From Gnetum montanum (Eukaryota > Streptophyta > Gnetopsida > Gnetales > Gnetaceae): DNA of 64,000 bases. Every line of letters begins with the position of its first letter. Within the stretch, counting starts at the first letter, position 1. The notes under the pieces were generated by a model, which saw only the letters and a program-made list of their open reading frames with translations, was not told the origin of the DNA and searched no databases. Below are positions 1 to 9,654 of this stretch, in pieces. The translations under genes were made by a program, and so were the position numbers. The stretch covers positions 63,584 through 127,583 of the forward strand of contig MNCI01035381.1 of assembly GCA_015680685.1 (NCBI GenBank). Reading direction: 5' to 3'.

Positions 1-1037
1 AATGTAGCAATGGCTTGGCTGACAGGTGGTGCAGTAGGGACTATCCTCACGGACGGAGCTGCCCGTGGAAGCCACCACCCACCAGGCTAAGCAGAGAGAT
101 TGACTGTTGTCAGGTGTGTAGGAGGGAGATTGTAAGGGTATTGTGGGTTTATTTGTGGGACATGTGTGGTAGGTGCTGCTAAGGATTTCACACCGTATAA
201 CGCAGATTGATTATGTGAAATAGGCGGGATCCACTGACCAGCCGTGGGTTGTTGAATGGATTACTGCGATTGAACGGCGTTTGTGATCTATTGTCTTGCA
301 ATGGGTTGCACCGGGCGGGTTATAGGTGTGGTATGAGGTTGCACGTGGGGAATGAAATGAGTTGCGGTAGACGTAGGTACCACCGACGGAATATTGATTA
401 CACCTGGCGATGAAACTACCCCTATGTTATTTTGAGATGGTATTTGTACTTGCAAGATTGAGGATTGCGTAGTGGCCTGTGGGATGACAGGAATATGGGT
501 TTGTGTAGTCAAGACTGAGTTGAGATGGGAGGCTTCTCCGGTGAGAGGAAACAGGGGATTTATGTATGTATGGGGGTTAAGGGTATGGTATGAATCTGTG
601 TGTTCAGATTGGGCTACGAGTTCATCTTCCTCTTCTTCCCATTTTTGAGGTTCCAAAATGGACTGTGTAGCCTGACTCCTAGCCATAACCAGTTAGGTCA
701 GGAGTTCATGATAATGTTCGATCAGGGGGATAATGTCATACGCGGTGGGAATGAAATCTTAGCCCCCTCTGTGGATTAGCTCATAATTTTGTTTTGCCTC
801 AATCTCAGCTCAACTAAGAGCGAGCTTCACTTGGATCTTGACACAAATGAAATTATATTCTTCAAGAGTCACAGCAGTGAATACAGGATCCTTGCCCTGT
901 AATCTCAACGAACAGTGTGACGGTCCTTGAGGTCCTATTGCACTAGAAGCTAATCCGGTGGTGGCAATGGGATTTACGGATGTGGCACCTGAGTTGGTGA
1001 TGATCATAGCGGCAGTGGTTGCATATGCAAAATCCAT
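1..1037 (-). pseudogene. gag N-terminal part of element D, broken
   Basis: Encodes the start of the capsid polyprotein that packages the retrotransposon RNA in cytoplasmic particles. The likely start is the ATG at 1035-1037, the first in-frame ATG after the leader. It aligns by eye with the gag starts of A (7891), B (27682) and C (46162): a Ser/Thr-rich opening, then a block like SLRLQGKDP, EYNFICVKIQ, then YELIH.G..FIP. A stop near 813 and another in the YELIH block break the frame. The reading then runs through 686-288 as a long Pro/Gln/Thr/His-rich linker, typical for this family before the capsid fold. The capsid domain itself lies left of the window. Family assignment comes from copy-to-copy similarity; there is no catalytic motif in this part. 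Confidence 0.75.
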
Positions 1038-1122
1038 TTCTCAGATAGGTTAATGCCAACAAATGATAGGATCTAAGAGGCAACGTCCAAACAGAACTAT
1101 GATTGGGCTTTTTACCCTGTAG

Positions 1123-1137
1123 GATTCCAAAGGAATC
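1123..1137. other. Conserved leader hairpin, element D
   Basis: GATTCCAAAGGAATC, a perfect 6-bp stem with a 3-base loop, lies in the untranslated leader between primer site and gag. The same hairpin is at 7984-7998 in A, and related ones are at 27589-27603 in B and 46217-46241 in C. A packaging or dimerisation signal is my inference from position and conservation. Confidence 0.5.
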
Positions 1138-1267
1138 GTTACTATGATCAATCTACACCACACAATTTTTCCTAAACTTCCCTAGAGGTATTACATTTAC
1201 GTTTTTATGGACGTGGGTATAGATTTCTTACAGGGCTACTCGTAAAATATGGATCGGAGGTTCAGGC

Positions 1268-1287
1268 CCTCCTTCTAGCGCTAGAAA
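1268..1287 (-). other. Primer-binding site of element D
   Basis: Just inside the LTR end, minus strand, reads TTCTAGCGCTAGAAGGAGGG. It matches the A copy TTCTGGCGCTAGAAGGAGGG with one transition. Position next to the LTR and conservation in four copies support a tRNA 3'-end primer site. I could not assign the tRNA. Confidence 0.65.
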
Positions 1288-2048
1288 ATTGTAATGACGG
1301 AAAATGTCAATCGCTGGAAAATACTAAACGAAACTCGTGTACACAATCTTAACCACGGATCTGTGTGAGGGTCGTGCTAGAGAAAACGAATCCGTGGTGC
1401 CCTGAATGGTCTTGTCGATCAGACAGGGACTTACTCAATCAGTAAATTGACAAATATTGCAATAATATGTGTATTATATAGATATTCCGCAAAAACAATT
1501 TGATTCAATAAATCGTAAAAGGAGTAGAAAACGATGTAAATGAATTGAAATAACGACAACGTCAACGTGACAAGGAGGATCGGATTTAAGATGGATGTGC
1601 AATTCCGATATCTATGTTTTGACCCAAAGACTGAGTATATTGTATACAAAGTTCTAATGGCAAACTCTGCTTATCTTGTGTGAAGCATACACAAATTAAC
1701 AAGAAACTATTCAACAAGGAGTATAGAATGAAGCTCAGTCTACCTCGTAAGCCAAAGATGGGATGCAAGGATGGTCAAGCCTGGATGTCTATCGATCAAC
1801 TATTTCTGATCAATAGATCTTGTCAACTGTACCAGATGATCTCTCGATCTCTGATCTACTCCCTTTGCCTTGGGTAGTCTCTGCTCAAAACTGCCAATGA
1901 TCGCCAATGGAGAGAACTTTATTTTCACCAAAGGACTGATCGCTTCTACTCCCAATGCTCAAGAAAAATGTCTTCTGTCTCTGCTCAAAAGGTGATGCTG
2001 CCAAAAAGCCCAAGATGAAGATTATCCCAGATCTTCGCCAACTGGAGT

Positions 2049-2056
2049 ATTTATAG
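2049..2056 (-). promoter_or_regulatory. TATA box in LTR of element D
   Basis: Minus strand CCTATAAATACT context. It occupies the same place in the LTR, downstream of the palindrome array, as the TATA boxes of A, B, C, F and G. Confidence 0.6.
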
Positions 2057-2224
2057 GTTCGGTAGTACGTGGAGAAGGCATGGCCCTAATGACACATGTC
2101 TCGAACTTTTAAAATACCATTGACTTGGCAAACTTTATGTTGAAACTGGTCATGTTGCATCACGTCTTTTGGAAAAGGGGGCAAGGTATGCTATCAACCA
2201 CTTTTGCCAAAGCCATTTCATGAT

Positions 2225-2725
2225 TACGCACAATACGCTCATTAGTGTATTGTGCGTGTGGATAGCAGGTGCGTATCTGGTACTACTTTAGCCAGCTTTA
2301 CGTTGTATTACACTTGTTTACACTGCATAGCATGGCAGAGCGTAATAGAGCATAGAAGTAGTTAACTTAAGCTTTTTTATGCTCATTTACGCCGCGAAGC
2401 GTAATAGAGCGTAAAAATGGTCAACTTTACAATAAATTACGCTTGCATAATGAGCGTAAAGTGACCAATCTCCAAAAAATAAGAAATCAATCTGTTGTGC
2501 TTCCTTGGACTCTGACTTTGCTTTCCTTGAAGCTCATTACGCTGCTCTGTGTAACGGAGCATAAACATAGCCCTGAACAAAAGACTTAGCAGAATATGCG
2601 ACAACTCTTAAACTTTAAACTTCGTCAAAATTGCCGAAGTAAGTTACTTTCTGATATCGGGCTATGTTAAACAAAGTTACGCTGAGCGACACTACGCTAT
2701 GTTGCGTAATGTAGCGTAAAGAGAG
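2225..2725. repeat. Palindromic word array in U3 of element D
   Basis: Dispersed repeats of GCGTAAT/ATTACGC words, often as inverted pairs such as TACGCTC..TTAGTGTATTGTG and GCGTAATAGAGCGTAAA, with a cluster near 2690-2720 (ATGTTGCGTAATGTAGCGTA). Spacing is irregular, so this is neither a satellite nor a CRISPR array. The same words occur in the LTR of A and not in that of B. Confidence 0.65.
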
Positions 2726-2877
2726 AAAACAAAGTAAGGTGGAAATTTGTAAGAGACTTGGAAACTTGATGTTGCGCGCCTCTTTGCCTTGTTCTGTCTT
2801 CTGGATTTTTATCACAAACTTTCGCCTAAATTGTGAATCTTCGCCTTAGGCTGATTTGCAATTTCCACGGTGTTTCA

Positions 2878-2882
2878 GAGGG
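2878..2882. repeat. Candidate target-site duplication next to D (GAGGG)
   Basis: The five bases abutting the D LTR. They fall inside a codon run of the antisense-gene exon of A, where B and C read on without interruption. The partner copy would lie outside the window. Confidence 0.45.
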
Positions 2883-3345
2883 GGTCATCCAAGATATGAT
2901 CAGTCGCTTGGAGCAAATCAATCCTGAAGTGGGTACACCACGATCATTACGTAGAAGTTACTTCATCGTGGTATTATATTACTTAATTATGCCTAACTAC
3001 CATTTTTATGTTGTTAGGAGCTCGACTCAGATGGGATCCATCGGAGCCTATTGATCTAGACACCAGTGAACCCTCATCAGAAGCGATCGTCATTCCACGC
3101 AGCATTTACAACGAGATGTGTAAATGTGCAGTACGCTCGACTCACTTCTTGTGGAAATGTCAAAGCGTAAACAAAGACCTTTGGAAGAAATTACAAAGAT
3201 CAAGAAAGAGATGGTGGCTCTAGGTGATGAACTGGAAGATTTGAGGTCATGGAATAAATTCCTGCAAGCTCAGGGGATACCAGTGACAGTGGGGACAAAG
3301 GAGATGCCTAGTGTGGCTATACTAGTCACAGTTCATTTTTTATGA
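2878..3345 (+). pseudogene. 3' part of the antisense gene of element A, cut by D
   Basis: Two exons of the opposite-strand gene that B and C carry in full. The first (to 2932) encodes GVIQDMISRLEQINPEV and ends at a GT donor (GG|GTACACC). An 85-base intron ends TTTTTATGTTGTTAG at 3017. The second exon (from 3018) reads RLRWDPSEPID, then PRSIYNEMCKCAVRSTHFLW and a charged, probably coiled-coil stretch, with a frame change near 3150-3200. B (32794-32681 and 32600-32400) and C (15317-15454 and 15571-15776) have the same exon junction. The acidic C-terminal exon seen in B and C is not recognisable here. Intron positions are inferred from splice-site look and from agreement between copies. Confidence 0.6.
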
Positions 3346-3559
3346 TGGAAAAGACAATATTTTTCTTTCACACTTTAATGCAAATTTGGTCTAAATTAAT
3401 GTTCTTTTACTGTTTTTGTTTCATGCAAAGCGTAAATAAGTAGGTTTTGATGCTATGAGAAATGACAAATAGTTTTAAGCATGTAGCGTAAATGAAGTTA
3501 CTAGTATAAAGTCATTGTGGGCTACTAGATAATTCGGGTGCAAAGCATAAATAAGGTAA

Positions 3560-3905
3560 CTAGCTTTAAGTCATTTCAGGCCCCATATAGTTCAAGCATA
3601 AACTATGATTTAATAGGTAGTTTTAGGCCATTTTGGGTCATGTATAGTTTTAGGCCATTTCGGGCCCTGGACATATGTGTGAAGAAAATAAATAGCACCA
3701 AGTCGCCAGTTTTAAGCCTTGGCAGGCTACGATTAATTTTAGGCCATTTCGGGCCATGGGTAGTTTTAGGCCATTTCGGGCCATGGATATATGTAGTTTA
3801 TGAAAGGATAAATAACATTAAATCACCAGTTTTAAGCCATGGCAGGCTGCGATTAGTTTTAGGCAATTTTAGGCCCTGAATAGTTTAAGGCCATTGCGGG
3901 TCGTG
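3560..3905. repeat. GGCC-rich repeat block after protease, element A
   Basis: Several copies of TTTTAGGCCATTTCGGGCC and variants, interleaved with a longer unit (TTTTAAGCC.TGGCAGGCT.CGATTA) that occurs twice, at about 3710 and 3830. B has the block at 31318-31415 and C at 16925-17035, always between the protease stop and the 3' end of the antisense gene. From 3906 to 4140 I see only GCGTAA-like words and no gene. Confidence 0.75.
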
Positions 3906-4140
3906 TATATTTCAGGTGCAAAGCATACATGACTAGTTGTAGATAAAGTTAAGAGTGACAAAGATAACTAGTGGGAGCATAAAAACATAAGTGTAAATGA
4001 GAACAGCTGGTGGGAGTGCAAGGAATAAGCGTAAGCGTAAAAACAAGATGTGTGTTTGTAAAGCAAAGCTGGGATAGCATGATGAAAGAAAATACGCATA
4101 AACTGTATGACAGTCAAATGACCAAGCTTACTGGCTAGCC

Positions 4141-4935
4141 CTATAATTGTTTCTTGATTGCTTTTATTTTCGGTGATGCGTAAAGACGAGGGGATTTATG
4201 ACCCTTTTCTTTCACATCACATTCTTCCTCTGGGAATGGTAGTTCGGCCCAAGTTAGGCTGTCATCAGCCACTGTTTCGGCTTGTTCAAGTATTCGGATA
4301 GGGGGTTGATCTTCGGACATTTCGATTTCCAACCCCTGTTTCGTTTCTATGTTGTTAATAGCCTGAGGGGTTATTTCATCATCGTGGATGACCACTTCTC
4401 CTCCTGTGTAGGGTAGATGGATCTCCTGATGGATAGGTGATGAAATTGCCCTCAGTTGAGCCAACCAAGACCTCCCCAGGATCAAGTTGAAGCCAGGCAT
4501 CTCTTCGACGACAATAAACATTGCATCTGTAGGGAACTGTTCCCCTTCCACAAAGTTGATGTGCACTGTGTCTTTGACTTGCACTCATGCCCCGTTGAAC
4601 GACTTTAAACATGACATCGTGGTAGGATTGATCTAATCAATCAGGCCTAGCTTATCCACAATGGGATATGGAATGACATTAGCGGCCACCCAATCATCCA
4701 CATGCACCCTCCGAATTCGATGTTGGCCAACCCGGATGGTGATGAACATGGATGCCATTGTCACCTGACCCTTTTTCAGGTCATCCTTAATGGATTAGTC
4801 ATGAAAGTTTAACAAGGAAGGCCCAGGTTTCTCAGCTGTGAGAGAAAGCATAATGGAATGAATCGCTTCTTCATCCGCCGGCAGGCTTTCGTCCACAGGT
4901 ATGGACGTCAGCATACGAACCATAGCCTCACGATG
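4141..4935 (-). pseudogene. Retropepsin-like aspartic protease region of element A gag-pro
   Basis: Protease that cleaves the retrotransposon polyprotein. Reading leftwards there is an N-terminal part near 4930-4780 (HREAMVRMLTSIPVDES), then RRVHVDDWVAANVIPYPIV at the active-site position, then FNLILGRSWLAQLRAISSPI, the typical second half of plant retropepsin folds. A stop at about 4586 and another at about 4636 interrupt it. B reads VDDGAATN at the active site, so the Gly of D-x-G is Trp here, which probably inactivates it. The reading frame ends IKKQL-stop at 4141, the same place where B ends, before the GGCC-rich block. Confidence 0.8.
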
Positions 4936-4999
4936 TTTCTATGATGTCATAAATCATAAAGGCTTAATGTTGTATTTTTCTATTTTAGAGCTTATTTGA

Positions 5000-7891
5000 C
5001 TTGCGTAAAGGCGTTGAAGAGATCCCACCCACGATCTGGCTATTTGTCACCCTTTTCCTCTTCCATTCGCCCTAGGAGACGAATTTTTCGAGGAGGAGTG
5101 ACATTCGGTCGAGGGCTGTGTTTCTTTTGGCTAGGAGTAGATGGTTGCATTTGTGTCACTTCATCGTTTTTAAAAGGTGGGGCCAAGGGTACAGAAGCAA
5201 GGGGTTTGGGCTTAGGAAACCCCAGCGTAAGACTGTCCTTGGTTGTACCGGTTGTCATACCTCCTTCTCCTTTTCCATTAAGTTGGTATCGGGAGATTGA
5301 CTTGGAGGTTTGCCCCTACATAGGAGGGGCAGTTGACAATTTTAGCACCTTGATGATAAAGGGAGCCGTACACGTAGGTGCGGGCTGGGTCGCGGCTTTA
5401 CCAACAGGGGGCTGTCGAGAAGTTGTCTTAGAAGGGGCTCTAAGGATAAAAGGTTTCCTTGGAGCACCACTTGTTGATGTTGATGGATCCACTGTTCGGG
5501 GAGAGCGAGGATGCGTTCACAACATGAAAGGCTATTTCGGCTACACCCGATTATCACCCTCCGCTCCTACCACATTAATTGTGTACCCTGCGTTATTTGC
5601 ATTTAACGGGTCTTGGTACACATGCATGGCTTGATTCTCTAGGCGAGCTAGACTACTGCTGTTTAAGATCAGTTCACCTTGATCAATCATATGTTGAATG
5701 TCATCTTTCAACGCCCAGCAGTAATTCGTGTCATGACCACACAATTGATGGTTGTCGCAGAATCAATCTAGCCTAAAGTTCTTAGGAATGGGCAGTTCAT
5801 TAGGTTGGGCCAAGGAGGGGCTCTTAAGTAACTCACAGTGGCGCTTGTGATGTTTTAGAGCCTCCTTGGACACCGCCTTGTGTCGGATGTGACCGGTTCC
5901 CAGTAATTGCTTCAGAAGTTCTGAAGGCTTCATAAGTAGAGTTGCGTAATTTGAGTGGTCTTTACACTCAAATTTTTGTCTCAATTGTGGGGATGTTTTG
6001 GAGGTGGAAGGAGCTTCTTGACTGGCACCATTTAAGCTAGTTGTTAGCTCAGCTGGCCCTACGGTTGTTTTCTTATTGTTATTATTTTTCTTCTTGGCCC
6101 CTTCAACAACCGCCGCTACTGTCGTTGTTGTGGCTTTGCCTTTATCCTTACCCTTGATATGGGCATTCTTGTAGACCACATACACTGGATCTTTACTAGC
6201 CTCCACCGCATCTTGGATGCTCTTAGTCTGAGCAAAGGCTTGGCTGAGGGAACAGGGAGCGAGATAATACAGCTTAGACTTGATAAATTCATTGACCGCT
6301 CCCTTGAAGATTGCCAGTAGATGGGCCTACACGATGGGTTCGTGGATCTCGTTCAAGGTGGTGCTCCAACACTGTATGAACTTTTGGACTGACTCGAGCA
6401 AGTCTTGTTTGACTCCCATAAGCTGATCCAGCATGATTTCTGGCTTCAGGATGTATTTGAAACGAGTCACAAACTAGGTTTGCAGCTCTTCCAAAGTTGA
6501 AATGAAGCATGTCGAAGTGCTCGATACCAATCCAAAGCTTTACCCATTAAGGACATAGCAAAGACATAGATTATAGTATGCGGCCATTGTTGCCACAATA
6601 AGGACTCTAACCTAAAAGTGACAAGGTGGGCGTTGGGATCACCTTCCCCATTATATTTTGTGAAATGGGAAAGGGGCATCCCAGGTGGCAACGACAGGAC
6701 TGGGACTGCTGGACTAATAGGATCATCATGGTAAAAATCCATGACTTGCACCATGTCAGAACTAGCAGCCTTGAGATGCTTGACCTCCTCTGTAAGGGTC
6801 TGAATGAGCTGGAAGGCTTGATCCAGACCCATAGATGACGAGGTCATTTGTGGAACGGTGGGAGGAGCCACACCAGGTGGCAAAATGGAGGTAGCGGCTT
6901 GGCCGATGATCGGTGCTATCGAGATAGTCCCTGTAGGCAATGCTGCTTGTGGCATCCACCATCTAGTGGTTGGTGCAGATGGAGCAACCACCGTCAGCTG
7001 CGCCATTGGATATGTTGTTTGTGTAACTGGGGGCATGAGCAGCAATCCTGTAGCTGGGTTTAGCGCTTGTGGAACTTGACTTTGATGATGGGGATGGTGG
7101 TGCGTTTGCGCAGGATGGGCAACAAGAGACATGTTGGGAGCCCACCATGTTGTGGTGGTAGGTTCTATCATGTGAGTTGGGAGCAAAGTTGGTGTTGTAG
7201 GTAATTGGAACGTAGGTATCGCATGCACATGCAGTGACACAGGTGCAGGCGTATGATGGGGTGGATTAGGTAATTGCACCTGCTGGGGAATGATCCGTGT
7301 TGGACCTTCGCCCCGAAGTATAGTCGGAGATAGAAAATGTAAGCGTGGTGAGTGCGAGATGCGATTGGTATTAGATAATGTCAGAGGCGTGGTAACCATG
7401 AATTGCGGATTTACGCAGGACATCGTGGAGGAAGGGGCCATGGTGAAATCAGCATGACTGCCTCCTTCAGAGTGAGATTCTAGATCGTCTTGCCCGTCAT
7501 GAAGCATTTCATCACGAAACAAGACTTCTAGTTGTTCTGGCGATGTCTTTGCCATCAACATTTGATCTAGGATCCACTTTTGTTAATCTGTCAGGGGCAC
7601 AGTGGCGTTAGGTGAAGGAATAAATTCCTTCCCATTGCAGTACATGAACTCGTACTCTCGTTTTTCCTCGAGTTCTTGTGGATATATAGGCAGGTTTGCC
7701 ACTAGCTTAGCACAGAGGAAATTGTAGTGTTCCCTGCACTGAGTGTGTCCCTCAGGCTCTTTGTTTTGAAGCCTGAGGGAGTGGTGTGGTCGCATCGGGC
7801 TAGTTGGCGGCTCGACTACCGAAAGTATAACTTGCATGGTCCACGGGTTTTCTAGGTTGGCAATGTCAAAAGCTGTGGTTGAGGTAACCAT
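5000..7891 (-). pseudogene. gag polyprotein of element A, frameshifted
   Basis: Capsid and nucleocapsid precursor. Start at 7891 (MVTSTTAFDIANLENPW), then EKREYEFMYCNGKEFIPSP. A Pro/Thr/His-rich linker follows (about 7450-6850), then the retrotransposon gag fold: SSMGLDQAFQLIQTLTEEVK, then FTKYNGEGDPNAHL, then MGKALDWYRAL near 6520. A frameshift near 6500 moves the reading to another frame (QLMGVKQDLLESVQKFIQCW). A Lys/Asn-rich stretch (6206-6060) and a nucleocapsid-like CGHDTNYCWALKDDIQHMID (5744-5690) follow, then a Pro/Lys-rich linker down to about 5040. There are stops near 7580 and 5765 besides the frameshift. Order and motifs match B and C; the A copy is the best preserved in the capsid core. 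Confidence 0.85.
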
Positions 7892-7983
7892 TTTCTATGC
7901 AATTTGGAAATAATGTCGATAAGGGTAAAGATCTAAAGGAAAAAGGCAAACTAAGACAATAATCGGGGCTTTCTATCTTGTAG

Positions 7984-7998
7984 GATTCCAAAGGAATC
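7984..7998. other. Conserved leader hairpin, element A
   Basis: GATTCCAAAGGAATC in the leader between primer site and gag, identical to the one in D. The flanking leader (minus strand GATCGGTCGCTTTGACG before it, AAAGCCCCGATT after it) also resembles the leader of B. Confidence 0.55.
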
Positions 7999-8126
7999 GT
8001 CAAAGCGACCGATCTGCACCTCACAATTTCGTAAACAACCTTGGAGGTATTACATTTACATTGATTGACAATGGGTACAAACAGCTTACAAGACTACCCA
8101 TAAAATGCGGATCGGCTATGAAGGCC

Positions 8127-8146
8127 CTCCTTCTAGCGCCAGAAAA
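8127..8146 (-). other. Primer-binding site of element A
   Basis: Minus strand TTTCTGGCGCTAGAAGGAGG directly after the LTR end ...CATCACTACA. This is the least decayed copy of the family's primer site. A TGG start, the complement of CCA, fits a tRNA 3' end; the tRNA is not identified. Confidence 0.7.
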
Positions 8147-8784
8147 CTGTAGTGATGGAAAACATCGGTTGCTGGAAATACCGAACAAAAGTCCGTGTGC
8201 ATAGTTCTAACCTCAGATCTGTGCGAGGGTGGTGCTAGAGAAAGAAACAAATCCGAGGTGCCCTGAATGGTCTTGTCGATCAAATAGGGACTTACTTAAT
8301 CAGTAAAATTTTTGCAATAATTTGATGGCAAAATAAAGATTCTTTATAAGGCGATGCAATATTGTTAATCCTGAAAACAATTGAAAACGATGTAAACAAT
8401 TTAGATGTGATTTCCCAAATCTATATAGGATGCGAGGAATCAGATTTGTAGGGAATACGATCATAAGATTTGGGATTTAATTTATGAACACAATATGTTT
8501 GATACAACGATTATAAACGGGCTTCGGTTTGGACGAAGCACATGCCAATAGCAAGAAAGTTATCTAAAGATGAAACAAGCGAGGGTCAATCTACCTTGTT
8601 CTAGCCAATCTGGGCGTAAGGAAGTCAGACCCTGGGGAGAATATCTGGTAGCCGATTGTTTCTGATCAAGAGTTCTTGCCAATCACCTCCGATGTTCTCA
8701 CGATCACTGATCCTCTTTTTTGCTCTCTTGCTAACCTTGAGAGAGAAAATTTTTGCCAACCCCTTGATCTTCGTCAACTAGAGC

Positions 8785-8792
8785 ATTTATAA
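8785..8792 (-). promoter_or_regulatory. TATA box in LTR of element A
   Basis: Minus strand CCTTATAAATGC, about 100 bp downstream of the palindrome array in the direction of element transcription. Confidence 0.55.
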
Positions 8793-8879
8793 GGTTGGGG
8801 TCAGGAGAAAAATGCGGTTTAGGTGATGCGTGTCCTGGACTTATAACATGCCGTTGACCTGATGTGTCATCGTTGAAGC

Positions 8880-9370
8880 TTACGATGCTATGCCGCGTAG
8901 TGCATCGTAAACCACTCTTGTTTGGACTTTGGCAACAAACTATCCTTTGGTTACGCTGCAATACGCTAGAGAGCGTATTGTGGTGTATGAATTACTAATG
9001 TTTGAATTGTGTTGTCGTTACTTGCATTACACTGCGTTATACTACATTACGCATCATAGCATGATTCAGCATAAAATAACGAAACTGCAAAAGTTGAAGT
9101 ATTGTCACCGCGCTTCCTCTGTTTCAATCCCTTTCGAGGTTTTATTACGCCACACTACATAACGCAGCATAATGGCCCCCTTAACTAGGAAAGAAAACCC
9201 GCTGAAATGCGTGGCATGCTGTAGATCATTGCTTAAGCCTTGAGATTTTTGTTGTGTTGTTGAAGTCTTGAATGTTTGCCATCCTTGATGCTACGATGGA
9301 GTGTTCTTGACATTACGCTACGCAACGCGGCATTACGCTGTGTTGCGTAATGTAGCGTAATATGATAAAT
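8880..9370. repeat. Palindromic word array in U3 of element A
   Basis: Inverted-repeat words built from TTACGCT / AGCGTAA: CAATACGCTAGAGAGCGTAT at 8970, CATTACGCATCATAGCATG at 9043, and a run of alternating CATTACGCT and GCGTAATG words near 9313-9360. The array makes up much of U3 and shares its vocabulary with D. Confidence 0.65.
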
Positions 9371-9654
9371 GTTGAGATTTTGAAACATAGAAAATTTTCA
9401 AAGTGGAATGCTTGCCATCGTGCACCCATCATTTTGTTCTGTCTCCTAGAGTTCATCTGTACTGTGCCGCACCTTGTCACAACTCCTCGTCTGAGTCGCT
9501 AGATTTTGCTGAACCATCAAGGCCTCAAAATTTTTATGGTATTTCAGATGGTTTAAAGTTTGACCAAGTTTTTAGGCTTCTGAGATTCTTAATAGTCATA
9601 CTTGAGGTTTCAACTCAAAATTGACTATGTTTGATGATTATTTGAGGTATGGAA

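Larger units (their letters stand above)
1..2877 (-). mobile_element. Element D, Tat-like Ty3/gypsy LTR retrotransposon, 5' part only
   Basis: Minus-strand element cut by the left edge of the window. From right to left it shows a 5' LTR (1290-2877), a primer-binding site, a leader with a conserved hairpin, and the N-terminal half of gag. LTR ends, primer site, leader and gag all match elements A, B and C, so it belongs to the same family. It sits directly in a coding exon of the antisense gene of element A, and the 5 bases next to its LTR (GAGGG) are a candidate target duplication. The other half of the duplication would be outside the window, so the insertion is inferred, not proven. Confidence 0.8.
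1290..2877 (-). repeat. 5' LTR of element D
   Basis: On the minus strand it starts TGAAACACCGTGGAAATTG and ends CCGTCATTACA, both matching the LTR ends of A and B. About 1.59 kb. It contains a TATA box near 2049-2056 and, upstream of that, an array of short palindromic words (2225-2725). It is called a 5' LTR because primer site and gag follow it. Confidence 0.8.
2878..9546 (-). mobile_element. Element A, Tat-like Ty3/gypsy LTR retrotransposon, interrupted by D
   Basis: From right to left: 5' LTR, primer site, leader, gag, protease, GGCC-rich repeat block, then the 3' end of an opposite-strand gene, which is cut by D. RT, integrase and the 3' LTR are not visible and would be expected beyond D, left of the window. 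It sits in element C: the sequence right of 9546 (antisense-gene upstream region, then antisense gene) belongs to C. GATGG at 9547-9551 is the expected half of its target duplication. Confidence 0.75.
8148..9546 (-). repeat. 5' LTR of element A
   Basis: Minus strand starts TGAAATACCATAAAAATTTT, close to the B LTR start, and ends CCATCACTACA. About 1.4 kb. The U3 part holds the GCGTAAT palindrome array; a TATA box lies at 8785-8792. The right-hand flank GATGG belongs to element C. Confidence 0.8.

Noticed and set aside
4996-5634. Long plus-strand open frame (212 codons)
   Set aside because: It is the shadow of the Pro/Lys-rich gag-protease linker of element A on the minus strand, which aligns with B.
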